A DNA stretch of 64,000 nucleotides from Bacteroidia bacterium (lineage in GTDB: Bacteria; Bacteroidota; Bacteroidia; SXHM01): contig JAJVIC010000001.1 of assembly GCA_022072225.1 (NCBI GenBank), positions 62,001 to 126,000 on the forward strand, written 5' to 3'. A program made the translations under genes and the position numbers. The notes beneath the pieces were generated by a model. That model made no database searches. It saw only the letters and a program-made list of their open reading frames with translations, and was not told the DNA's origin. Below, one piece after another: positions 29,310 through 37,437 of this stretch (the first letter of the stretch is position 1; every line of letters starts with the position of its first letter).

Positions 29310-29723
29310 ATGAACTACTGGCTTGTAAAATCTGAACCCTCTGCTTATTCATGGCAAGAGCTTTTGAAAGACGGTTCAACCGTTTGGACCGGTGTGCGCA
29401 ACTATGCTGCCCGTCTTCATCTTCGCGCCATGAAAAAAGGCGACCATGTTTTCTTTTACCACAGTAATGAGGGAAAAGAAATTGTTGGTCTTACCAAAGT
29501 GGTAAAAGAGCATTATCCAGACCCAACCGCACCGGGTGAAGATTGGAGTGTGGTAGAACTAGCACCCGTTAAAACTTTTAGAAAGACAATAACCCTTGCC
29601 CAAATCAAAGCAGATAAGCGATTAAAGGACATGTGGTTGGTAAAGCAGGGAAGACTTTCGGTAATGCCTGTTACTGCTGGTGAATATCAATGTATACTTA
29701 GTTTAAGCAGCATAAAAGTTTAG
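29310..29723 (+). CDS. EVE-domain protein (modified-base binding)
   Basis: 137 residues, the full length of a stand-alone EVE protein. It has the typical start MNYWLVKSEPSAYSWQEL, the VWTGVRNYAARLHLRAMKKGDHVFFYHSN core and the VKQGRLSVMPVTAGEY segment. EVE domains are PUA-like folds that bind modified bases in DNA or RNA, and some are linked to restriction or defence systems. No such system is adjacent, and this housekeeping-type short form is common in Bacteroidota. The start codon abuts the ACGAATA repeat. It ends 24 bp from the convergent DUF3857 gene. Confidence 0.9.
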   Translation: MNYWLVKSEPSAYSWQELLKDGSTVWTGVRNYAARLHLRAMKKGDHVFFYHSNEGKEIVGLTKVVKEHYPDPTAPGEDWSVVELAPVKTFRKTITLAQIKADKRLKDMWLVKQGRLSVMPVTAGEYQCILSLSSIKV

Positions 29724-29747
29724 AAGCTTTAACTTACAATGGATCAA

Positions 29748-31700
29748 TTAATTCTTTTCTAAAAGCAGTGTTATTTTGTTGAAGTCTGCAGCAGCATTCA
29801 CTACTTTTTGAAAATTTTCATAATCCCCTTTTGGATAAAATATTTGAGCATAATATTCTCTTACATTTATTGTTAAGGTGTTTTCTTCTAAGATGTAATC
29901 TGAAATAAATCCAAAAAGATTTTTGCCTCCTTCGTTGTAATCAATATTAATTTTAAGATCTTCTTCGCCTTTAAGTTTATAGCCCTCCGGAATTTTAAAA
30001 ATAATTTTCCGCTGGTACTCATGTGGAAAGGCTAATTCTACTGGAGATATTCTTTCTTTCTCATTGTACATCTGTGTTTGCGGCCCAATTACTTCTCCTA
30101 TTTTTAGTAATAAAGCATTTCCGGCATTTTCAAGCATAGAACTTGTTGAAACATCTGCACGTACTTCAAAAGGTTTTTCAAATTCATTAGGATTATTAAT
30201 GTCAAAATTTTTTACAATAAGGTTTTGTATTTTAATATCATTGGTAAGAATCCCTTTTACAATGCTTTCAGCCAGTTCTTTTTTCTTATTCTCATCAGTA
30301 AAATGATAAAAAGGACGGTATGAATCAGCATAATAGCCGCTCATACTTTGGAAATAATTTATTTTCAAAGAGTCATAAGTAGCTAGGTTTAATTCGTACT
30401 CGGAATAATTAACCTGTGTTTCTATACTGGGAACTTCTATGGTTTTTACGTTTGCAGCTCCAGATTTCAGATTGCCTAAGGTAACCGGTTTTATAAATAG
30501 TGCATGATTGCCTGTATTGGAAAAAGGTGCGAAATCCAGGCGGGAAAACCGGTTAGAAGGATCAATGTATTTTTTTAATTCAGGAAAATATATAAGATAT
30601 TCCTCAAGAAAGTCCCATGTTTCAAATGTGGGATCAAATTTTTTTTCAAATCTGTTGCAGGTTACAACTAATTCATATTTTACTTCCAGTTCTTCCAGAA
30701 TAAATAAATAAATTCTTATGAGGTCATCTTTGTTTCCGAACTTATTTTTAAGCACTTCGCCAACATTTTCTACTGGTTTTGCTTCAGCATTTATTGCTAT
30801 GTCTGTTTTTAAATCAGATTCTAATTTAAAAATAGTTTCTATGCTATTGCCTTTTAATCCAGTTTTTGAAATATATTTTTTTATGTCTTTGAGTGAAGCT
30901 TCCTGCCCGAAGTGAAATGCCTCAAATATTTTTTTTCCTGTTTCTCCCCATGAAAATAATTTTTTATTTCCCTGAACAGTATTATATTCTAGCTTGTAGT
31001 CAAGCCGAACTTCTCCTGCTTCTTCGGGCGAATACTTTTCTGCATCCAGAGGCAAAATATTATGCAGTTCAAATTTTATCCTGTTTTTCTTTTCAAGTAG
31101 CGTATCTGAAAAAATCGATTCGGAGTTAATGACCTTACCTTTAAAAATTAGATTTTCGGGACTGATAATTTCTATAGTTTGTAAATGAGCTGGTATGTTA
31201 TATTGTAAGTTTTCAGACAGATAGTATTTTAGATTGGTTTGGTAGCAATAAATATATTCCATTTCACCGCCTTTTTCAAGACCCTCTACTGCAACAATTT
31301 TATATTTTACTCCCTCTTCATCTATTTCTTTCATTTTGTTCAATCCGGTTTCTTTTACTTCCCCGGTTTTGCTTATTGCCCGTGCTTTAAATACAACAAT
31401 GTCTTTATTATTATATGGTATAAAAATCCTGTTTACCGACTCAACAAAATTCTCTTCATTTATTTTCAGTTTCTTATGCACCCCGTAATACCTGTTTAAT
31501 TCACCCTTATCATTGTATTTATATTCAATAGTTATATGTGAAAAAATTACTTCCCCCGCATATTCGTTTTTTTCAGATGAAGCAGGAAGTGGAGGTTTTT
31601 CTTCCCAATTTATTTTTTTAAATTCTATATCCTGCGCTTTTATTGTTGTGACATAGAAGACGAAAAGCAAGAAGAATTTTACAGTTGGTGTTTGTTTCAT
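29748..31700 (-). CDS. DUF3857-type exported protein with degenerate transglutaminase region
   Basis: 650 residues with signal peptide MKQTPTVKFFLLFVFYVTTIKAQ. It aligns in layout with the next upstream gene: a DUF3857-like beta domain (about 30-270), a transglutaminase-like region (about 300-430) and a C-terminal DUF3858-like beta domain. The expected catalytic Cys segment is replaced by FGNKDDLIRIYLFILEEL, lacking the G-D-C-K motif, and the His/Asp partners are not evident, so it is probably non-catalytic. It is the last of a three-gene minus-strand cassette, 11 bp after its neighbour. It is visibly AT-rich compared with flanking housekeeping genes. Function is unknown; a binding or scaffold role is a guess. 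Confidence 0.75.
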   Translation of the reverse strand: MKQTPTVKFFLLFVFYVTTIKAQDIEFKKINWEEKPPLPASSEKNEYAGEVIFSHITIEYKYNDKGELNRYYGVHKKLKINEENFVESVNRIFIPYNNKDIVVFKARAISKTGEVKETGLNKMKEIDEEGVKYKIVAVEGLEKGGEMEYIYCYQTNLKYYLSENLQYNIPAHLQTIEIISPENLIFKGKVINSESIFSDTLLEKKNRIKFELHNILPLDAEKYSPEEAGEVRLDYKLEYNTVQGNKKLFSWGETGKKIFEAFHFGQEASLKDIKKYISKTGLKGNSIETIFKLESDLKTDIAINAEAKPVENVGEVLKNKFGNKDDLIRIYLFILEELEVKYELVVTCNRFEKKFDPTFETWDFLEEYLIYFPELKKYIDPSNRFSRLDFAPFSNTGNHALFIKPVTLGNLKSGAANVKTIEVPSIETQVNYSEYELNLATYDSLKINYFQSMSGYYADSYRPFYHFTDENKKKELAESIVKGILTNDIKIQNLIVKNFDINNPNEFEKPFEVRADVSTSSMLENAGNALLLKIGEVIGPQTQMYNEKERISPVELAFPHEYQRKIIFKIPEGYKLKGEEDLKINIDYNEGGKNLFGFISDYILEENTLTINVREYYAQIFYPKGDYENFQKVVNAAADFNKITLLLEKN

Positions 31701-31711
31701 GTGGTTGTTGT

Positions 31712-33658
31712 TTAATCAGTTTCTGTAAGCGTTACAATTTCTTTATATGCTTTATTCAGTTCGGCATTCATTTCATTCCATTCCTTGAAATGATTTTTAT
31801 CAAAAGTGAGGGTGTTTATATGGATGCTGCGGGTAAGTGTTATTGAATTTTCTGATGTTGTATAAGTCAGTTCAAATGCGGCAACATCACTTTTATATTT
31901 TCGGTCAGGTGGGATATAATTTACCATGTGTTTATCAGGTACTGTTAATTTTATTACTTGTGTTTCAACCGACAAAAAATCAAATTCAAATGGATTTTTT
32001 CTTTTCAAGGTATCAATAAGGCTGTTTTCCATGGGCCTATCTAAGTTCATATTTATGAATTTGTTTTTTCCAGATGTTTTAACATAGTCGGAAATGGAAA
32101 AAGTGTACCTAAAATTTAATGGATTGTCGCGCGATTTTAATTCTGTATTCTGTATAATTGTATCAACTTTACATTTATTGTTTCCGGTTGAAAAGTATTT
32201 TTTTAAATCATCATATCTTGTAGCAGAGTGCTTGCGAATAAAAGCATTGGCCATATTGTGTTTCCAGTAACCATTATATGAACAATGCCCGACACCTTTC
32301 AGCATATTGCCAGAAAGTGTAATTTGTATTGTATCCGTGCGATTGTTTATTGACTGATTAACAGGTTCAATTTTTTCTAATAGGAAGGAATCGGGATTAA
32401 TCATAATTAATGCTGTTTTCCCCTGTATAAAGTCAGAAGGCAATCCAAAATCTATAAATGCAGCGGTAGCATCAAGAAAATACCAATAATTATTATAATT
32501 TACAGCGCATATCATATGGTTATCGCTGTCAGTGCTGGGAACGTCATTGTATGTGTAGGGTATATCTCGTGTTCCTATCCAAGCTAATTTTGCATCTACT
32601 CCTGCAATATTGAGAAGTGTTTTACAAAGGTTGGCCATATCTTTACAATCACCATATCGTTTATTGCAAACATCATCAGCCTTGCGTGGAATAAAGCCCC
32701 CCCACCCGTCTTCAATTGCAATGTATCTTACATTATCTTGAACCCAATAATAAACCGATTTTATTTTCTCTAATTCACTTTTTTCACTTGTAAGCGAATC
32801 TGCAAGATATTTCAATAAAGGTGAAATTGTATCATTTAGATTTTTTACTTGTTTTGAGTACCATGAAAAAAGATCATTAATGTCTGATAATACTCGTTGC
32901 TTGTTTTTACCGTTGTCGTATTCTTTTATGAGGGGAAAAATGCGCAGTGCACTATGATAATAGTTCGGTGCGTTTGATTCTATATTGTATTTCTCAATAT
33001 TTTTTGCCTCCCATGTCCATACATTTTTATTTTTCTTCTTTGTTTTAAAAAAGTTGAAAGGTGTTTTGTTGTATCCGTCATAAGTTTTTGGATTTATGCT
33101 AACTTCATCAGGGAACTCAACGTTCAATGTAGCATGAGTAATTGGGGCGTAAGCACCCATTGTAAAAGAGTGCAACAAGTGGGGGTCTTTACACTTTACA
33201 GCATAGTTGAGTATACCAATGCTTCCTTTTTGAAGAGCTTTGAATGTTACAGTTGCTTTTTTATAATCGTCATAAAAAATATTTTCGCTGTTATGGTCAG
33301 AAAACTCTGGTTTATCTGCTATTATCTTTTTCAATTTTCCTTTTTCCGGAATAAAAGAAGTTGCATCAATGCGTATCAGTTCTTCAAAGTGCTCTGAATA
33401 GCCCACAGACTTAGTGGAAAAATAATTTGCCTTATCGGTAAGGAAAGCATAAACTTCTTCATATTTATTAATAACTTCAGGTTGCCCGTTAATTATTTCA
33501 ATGCTTATATCTAAATTCTTTTTCAGAACAACAACATCCACTTCAGGGTACTTTAGCCTCAATTCATCAAAATTAACTTCGGGTTGTGAAAATGCCAATG
33601 CTGAACTGGCAGAAAGAATAGCTCCGATAAGCCACTTAAGATACTTATTGCTGTTCAT
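31712..33658 (-). CDS. DUF3857 plus transglutaminase-like exported protein
   Basis: About 648 residues from ATG 33658 (an in-frame ATG at 33670 would add four residues). Signal segment: LKWLIGAILSASSALAFSQ. DUF3857 occupies about 25-270. The transglutaminase-like domain has VRYIAIEDGWGGFIPRKA before R-Y-G-D-C-K-D-M with Cys about 338, D-N-H-M-I-C with His about 381, and F-L-D-A-T-A with Asp about 396, an intact Cys-His-Asp triad. Such domains cleave or crosslink amide bonds; the substrate is unknown. Its start overlaps the stop of the upstream MORN/TPR gene by 14 bp, suggesting translational coupling. Location is probably the periplasm or cell surface. Confidence 0.85.
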   Translation of the reverse strand: MNSNKYLKWLIGAILSASSALAFSQPEVNFDELRLKYPEVDVVVLKKNLDISIEIINGQPEVINKYEEVYAFLTDKANYFSTKSVGYSEHFEELIRIDATSFIPEKGKLKKIIADKPEFSDHNSENIFYDDYKKATVTFKALQKGSIGILNYAVKCKDPHLLHSFTMGAYAPITHATLNVEFPDEVSINPKTYDGYNKTPFNFFKTKKKNKNVWTWEAKNIEKYNIESNAPNYYHSALRIFPLIKEYDNGKNKQRVLSDINDLFSWYSKQVKNLNDTISPLLKYLADSLTSEKSELEKIKSVYYWVQDNVRYIAIEDGWGGFIPRKADDVCNKRYGDCKDMANLCKTLLNIAGVDAKLAWIGTRDIPYTYNDVPSTDSDNHMICAVNYNNYWYFLDATAAFIDFGLPSDFIQGKTALIMINPDSFLLEKIEPVNQSINNRTDTIQITLSGNMLKGVGHCSYNGYWKHNMANAFIRKHSATRYDDLKKYFSTGNNKCKVDTIIQNTELKSRDNPLNFRYTFSISDYVKTSGKNKFINMNLDRPMENSLIDTLKRKNPFEFDFLSVETQVIKLTVPDKHMVNYIPPDRKYKSDVAAFELTYTTSENSITLTRSIHINTLTFDKNHFKEWNEMNAELNKAYKEIVTLTETD

Positions 33659-36600
33659 AAGGATCACCATATATGTAATGTATTGTTTTTAGAGGTTTTA
33701 AAGTTTTGGGATCATAAGTGGTCTGTTTCCCGTTTTTGTAACCCGCTATATAAATTGTTTCCTTTACAAGTTTGCCTGTTGAGTTGTATTCTTTTTCTAT
33801 ACCGTCTTTTTCGTCATAATAGTATGTAGTCTCATTTTTCAGTGCTCCATTTTCATAATACTCTTTATTTACCCCATGGTAATCCCCGTAAATATAATTT
33901 TTTTCAGACATTGTTTTTCCGCTGGGATAGAAGTAGTGTGCAGTTCCATGCCGATAAGCTTTGTCATAATTAATTTCTGCCGACAAAATACCGTTAGCGT
34001 AGTAGGTCTTAATTTGTTTTGTTTCGGTTGTAAATGGAATATCTGTTATGTATTTTCCGGTGTTATCCATGTAGGAATATGAAACCAGATTATTTCTGTG
34101 GTAATTAAAACGAAATAATACACTACCATCTGGAGCATAGTAATAATAATACCCTTCACGGTCTCCTGCTTTATAGAATACAATTATTTCTTTTTGCCCG
34201 TTTGGATAGTACCAAGTTGATTCACCATCCATGTCTCCTTTTTTATAATACGTCTGTTGTTCTAGTTTTCCTTCTTCATCATAATTTTTAGCAACACTGT
34301 CTCGGACTCCATATTTGAAATAGCTTTCATAGGCAAGGTTTCCGTTAACGTGGTATTCTTTTTTTACACCATGTGTAGCTCCTAATGAGTAGCTTGTTTC
34401 TATTTTTAATTTACCGTTTGGGAAATACCGTTTGAGTGCACCATCATATTTACCATTTTTTAAAAAAGCATCTAATTTTATTTTATTGTTTGGATAGTTT
34501 AAATTCATTTTACCCGTTCCACAATCTAATCTTATGTAGTTGGTAATAGTACCTGCGGTATCAAAATGGGTGGTTCCGTTGAAATGCTCAAGTTCAAAAA
34601 AATCTTCCTCATCCTTTTTGCCGTCAGGGTTGTATGATTCGCTGTATCCTTCGGCTAATCCGTTTAAGTAGTAGGTGCTTTCTTCCGGTTTACCATTTAT
34701 ATAGTAGGTAGTCCATGTTCCCTGTTCCACACCATTATCATATCGTCCTTCTTCTGCAAGTTTCCCATTAGAGTGGTATTTTTTGAAATATCCGTCTAAT
34801 TCTCCGTCTTTATAGATGAATTCTTCTTTCAACTGACCATTTACGTAATATCGTTTTCCAGAACCATTCAGTTTCCCTTTATTATCGTAAATTTCTTCCA
34901 ATTGAAGATTTCCATAAATATCATAATATCTCCATGTGCTAATTTTTGTCTTGTTAGTTATTTTTCCGGAAGATCTTAAATATCCTTCAGGGTAATACAT
35001 TTTCATTTCCTGCTCATTTTTTATTTCGGCAGATTGTGATATAACTTCACCTTTTTTGTTGAAATATTTGTAAGAATTAAGTTTATCATTGGAGTATATA
35101 CCCTCGTAATACATTTTTCCATCCTCATCGTAATCAATAAATTTTCCATTCGCTTTTCCATTAGAATATTCAGATTCTTCCTGCAACAAGCCATTTTTAA
35201 AGTAAGATATGTATTTGCCGTTTTCTTTACCGGCTTTGAAATTGACTTTTTTTTCAGTTTGCCCGTCTTCATAATACCAAGTCCATTCACCTTCTTTTTC
35301 TCCATTTACAAAATTCCCTTCCACCTCCAATTTTCCGTTACTATGATATCTCTTGAATTTTCCTTCATATTTGTCATTTGCATTTTTAAAATCATCCTTC
35401 AGCTCTCCGGTGGCATAGTATGTTTTATTAAATCCGTTTAGTTTTCCTGCAGTATATTCTGCTTCTTCTTTTAAAATTCCTGTCCTATAATAGGTAGCAG
35501 CTCTTCCTTCCTTAAGGTCGTCTTTAAATTTTCCTTCAAAGCTCTTTACTCCTGTAGCGTAATAACTTACAACCATTCCCTCGGCTTTCCCGGCATTGAA
35601 GGTTCCGGTTTCTTTAAGTTTTCCGTTTTCATAGTAGATAGCATATTCGCCCTGTGGCACATCATCTTTATAAAACCCGGTTGTTTTTATACGATTGGCG
35701 GGATAGTAGTATTCCCATTTCCCTTGCTTTTTGCCCTCATTGTCAAAGTTACCCTTTGAGTGTAAGTAGCCTGCAGCATAATAGCGCTCATAGTCTGAAG
35801 TAAGCAATTTTTTACTTTCATTGTATATGCCCGATGATTTTGGCATTCCTGATGGGTAAAATGAATACTTTATATTTTTGCCGCGTCCAATGGTTGAAAA
35901 ATAATCGTCTCTTCTTTTAGCCAGATTATCTATAGCCCAGTTTTTGAATTTTTCAATTTCGCCAGTTTCGGCTTTTATTATTTTCATAAGTTTTTCATTG
36001 TCATCTACCGACTGTAAAATATAATAGGTATACGGTTCAAATAAATTGTTTTTATCCATTTCGTTAAAAAATGAAACATAAAATTGCATCCAGAATTCTT
36101 TGTTGTTTTTGTCGAAAATTACTTTTTCAAGCATGCTTTGTATTTGTCTTGTTGTTACATAATCTGCTTTTGTTTTCAGTTTGTATTTTTTATCTCGCGC
36201 TACTTCTGAGTGCAGAATAAGTTCTGCTTCGCTGTAATTTTCTTTGTTAATATTTAAGTCTACAATGGAATCGGGACTGGGAAGCCCTTTTGCAAGTGAA
36301 ATATTTTCTATTGTAGCCAAAGCAGATAATGAACGTTTGGTATCGGGTTCAATGGTCAAATAGCCCATGTAAGCATATATAGCCGGAACAACATAGCCAT
36401 TCATGTTATAAACATTGGCAAGCTGCAAATGACTACCCGGATGGAACGGGTTCATTAGTATTGATTTAATAAAACAACTTTCGGCTTCAGCATATTTTTT
36501 TGCTTTTGAGAGAGTAATACCTTTTTCAAAATACAGTTTGTGTGCAAGCGGAAATTTTTTTATTGCTGTGTCGTATGTTGCAATTGCCTCTCTGAACTGT

Positions 36601-36932
36601 CCTTTTTCGTCATATCCACTTGCCGCTAGCTCATAAAACTCGTGGTCGTATTCTGTTTTAAATGTTACACCCTCTTCGCATAATTTCAAACATTTGTCAT
36701 ATTCTTTTAATGCAAAATGCGTAAGGGCTCTTTCATACACTGAATGGGAGTAATTGGAATCGTTTCGTGAAATGGTTTCAAACATTTTAAGAGCTTCTTC
36801 ATATTTTTTATCGTCATATAATTCAATAGCTTCTTTTATTACAATGTCAGATGATTTCTCAGTTATTGGTTGAGACCAAGCAATGTTATTTGTAATCAAT
36901 AATATTAAAATGCAGTAGATGAAATGTTTCAT
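33645..36932 (-). CDS. TPR plus MORN-type (YwqK-like) repeat exported protein
   Basis: 1095 residues with signal peptide MKHFIYCILILLITNNIAWSQ. Residues about 30-220 are TPR helices (KKYEEALKMFE, GQFREAIATYDTAIKKFP). From about 355 to the end runs a ladder of roughly 28 repeats of about 23 residues with the pattern YYxNGxLKxExxYxxGxxxGxxxxY, the MORN_2/YwqK type. These repeats form extended beta ladders, often binding protein or membrane; no enzyme domain is seen. It is the first gene of the minus-strand cassette and overlaps the transglutaminase-like gene. Base composition is visibly AT-rich. No promoter box was recognised upstream. Confidence 0.85.
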   Translation of the reverse strand: MKHFIYCILILLITNNIAWSQPITEKSSDIVIKEAIELYDDKKYEEALKMFETISRNDSNYSHSVYERALTHFALKEYDKCLKLCEEGVTFKTEYDHEFYELAASGYDEKGQFREAIATYDTAIKKFPLAHKLYFEKGITLSKAKKYAEAESCFIKSILMNPFHPGSHLQLANVYNMNGYVVPAIYAYMGYLTIEPDTKRSLSALATIENISLAKGLPSPDSIVDLNINKENYSEAELILHSEVARDKKYKLKTKADYVTTRQIQSMLEKVIFDKNNKEFWMQFYVSFFNEMDKNNLFEPYTYYILQSVDDNEKLMKIIKAETGEIEKFKNWAIDNLAKRRDDYFSTIGRGKNIKYSFYPSGMPKSSGIYNESKKLLTSDYERYYAAGYLHSKGNFDNEGKKQGKWEYYYPANRIKTTGFYKDDVPQGEYAIYYENGKLKETGTFNAGKAEGMVVSYYATGVKSFEGKFKDDLKEGRAATYYRTGILKEEAEYTAGKLNGFNKTYYATGELKDDFKNANDKYEGKFKRYHSNGKLEVEGNFVNGEKEGEWTWYYEDGQTEKKVNFKAGKENGKYISYFKNGLLQEESEYSNGKANGKFIDYDEDGKMYYEGIYSNDKLNSYKYFNKKGEVISQSAEIKNEQEMKMYYPEGYLRSSGKITNKTKISTWRYYDIYGNLQLEEIYDNKGKLNGSGKRYYVNGQLKEEFIYKDGELDGYFKKYHSNGKLAEEGRYDNGVEQGTWTTYYINGKPEESTYYLNGLAEGYSESYNPDGKKDEEDFFELEHFNGTTHFDTAGTITNYIRLDCGTGKMNLNYPNNKIKLDAFLKNGKYDGALKRYFPNGKLKIETSYSLGATHGVKKEYHVNGNLAYESYFKYGVRDSVAKNYDEEGKLEQQTYYKKGDMDGESTWYYPNGQKEIIVFYKAGDREGYYYYYAPDGSVLFRFNYHRNNLVSYSYMDNTGKYITDIPFTTETKQIKTYYANGILSAEINYDKAYRHGTAHYFYPSGKTMSEKNYIYGDYHGVNKEYYENGALKNETTYYYDEKDGIEKEYNSTGKLVKETIYIAGYKNGKQTTYDPKTLKPLKTIHYIYGDPYEQQ

Positions 36933-37377
36933 AGTTTAAAATTTTGTTCTAACATACAACTTTTTTATTTCATAACTAAGAATTCTTTTGTCGAGCATCT
37001 TTACTGCTTGGTGTCTGATTCGTGTTTAAATAAACACTTAATAATCGATTTCTCTTGTTCTCATTACGCCAGATGAATACAAGACTATTCTTAGTCTGAG
37101 TATACAGTTGCAGTTTGTTAAGATTTAGTAATCTTATGTAATTTAAAGATGATGATTCTGCAGAAGAAATAGCACTAAAACTATCCTGTCTTTAACCATA
37201 ATGCACTATTCGGGCATATTAATTCGTATTTCGATTGTAAGAATTCAACTGAATAAGACATTTATTATTTTTCATTAAGCGTTAAGTATTGTTTGATGTA
37301 TAAGAACTGTAGATGAACATTATATTATTTCGCTTTGGAAGTGGTTTGACATGTATAATTATCGGAATTTCTATTTT

Positions 37378-37405
37378 CCAACCTCCAGCCTCCAACTTCC
37401 AAATT
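37378..37405. repeat. Heptamer tandem array before the TonB-dependent receptor
   Basis: Four 7-bp units: CCAACCT, CCAGCCT, CCAACTT, CCAAATT, ending 32 bp before the receptor start codon. Reading through it would add an implausible 29-residue N-terminal extension, which is why the downstream ATG is preferred. Confidence 0.75.
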
Positions 37406-37409
37406 TTCC

Positions 37410-37417
37410 TACCTTCG
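37410..37417 (+). promoter_or_regulatory. Possible variant -7 box (TACCTTCG)
   Basis: TACCTTCG differs by one base from TAnnTTTG and resembles the TACTTTCG before glutamine synthetase. It lies 20 bp before the receptor start. No -33 TTG is evident. Confidence 0.3.
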
Positions 37418-37437
37418 CCAGCCAAATTAATTTAAGG

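Larger units (their letters stand above)
36933..37437. other. AT-rich 505-bp divergent spacer
   Basis: It separates the minus-strand MORN/DUF3857 cassette from the TonB-dependent receptor. I see no gene. It holds two small hairpins (GTGTTTA-AA-TAAACAC at 37022-37037; AAGATT-TAGT-AATCTT at 37120-37135), the heptamer array at 37378-37405 and a possible -7 box at 37410. It must contain divergent promoters, but none is clear for the minus strand. Confidence 0.7.

Noticed and set aside
29310-29723. Defence island around the EVE-domain gene
   Set aside because: No restriction, methylase or other defence genes are nearby; the protein is the common stand-alone type.
37120-37135. AAGATT/AATCTT hairpin as a terminator or riboswitch
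   Set aside because: Only a 6-bp AT stem without a T run or a conserved aptamer; likely chance in AT-rich DNA.
37351-37437. Upstream start for the TonB-dependent receptor
   Set aside because: The 29 extra residues are encoded by a heptamer array and a promoter-like box, and would hide the signal peptide.
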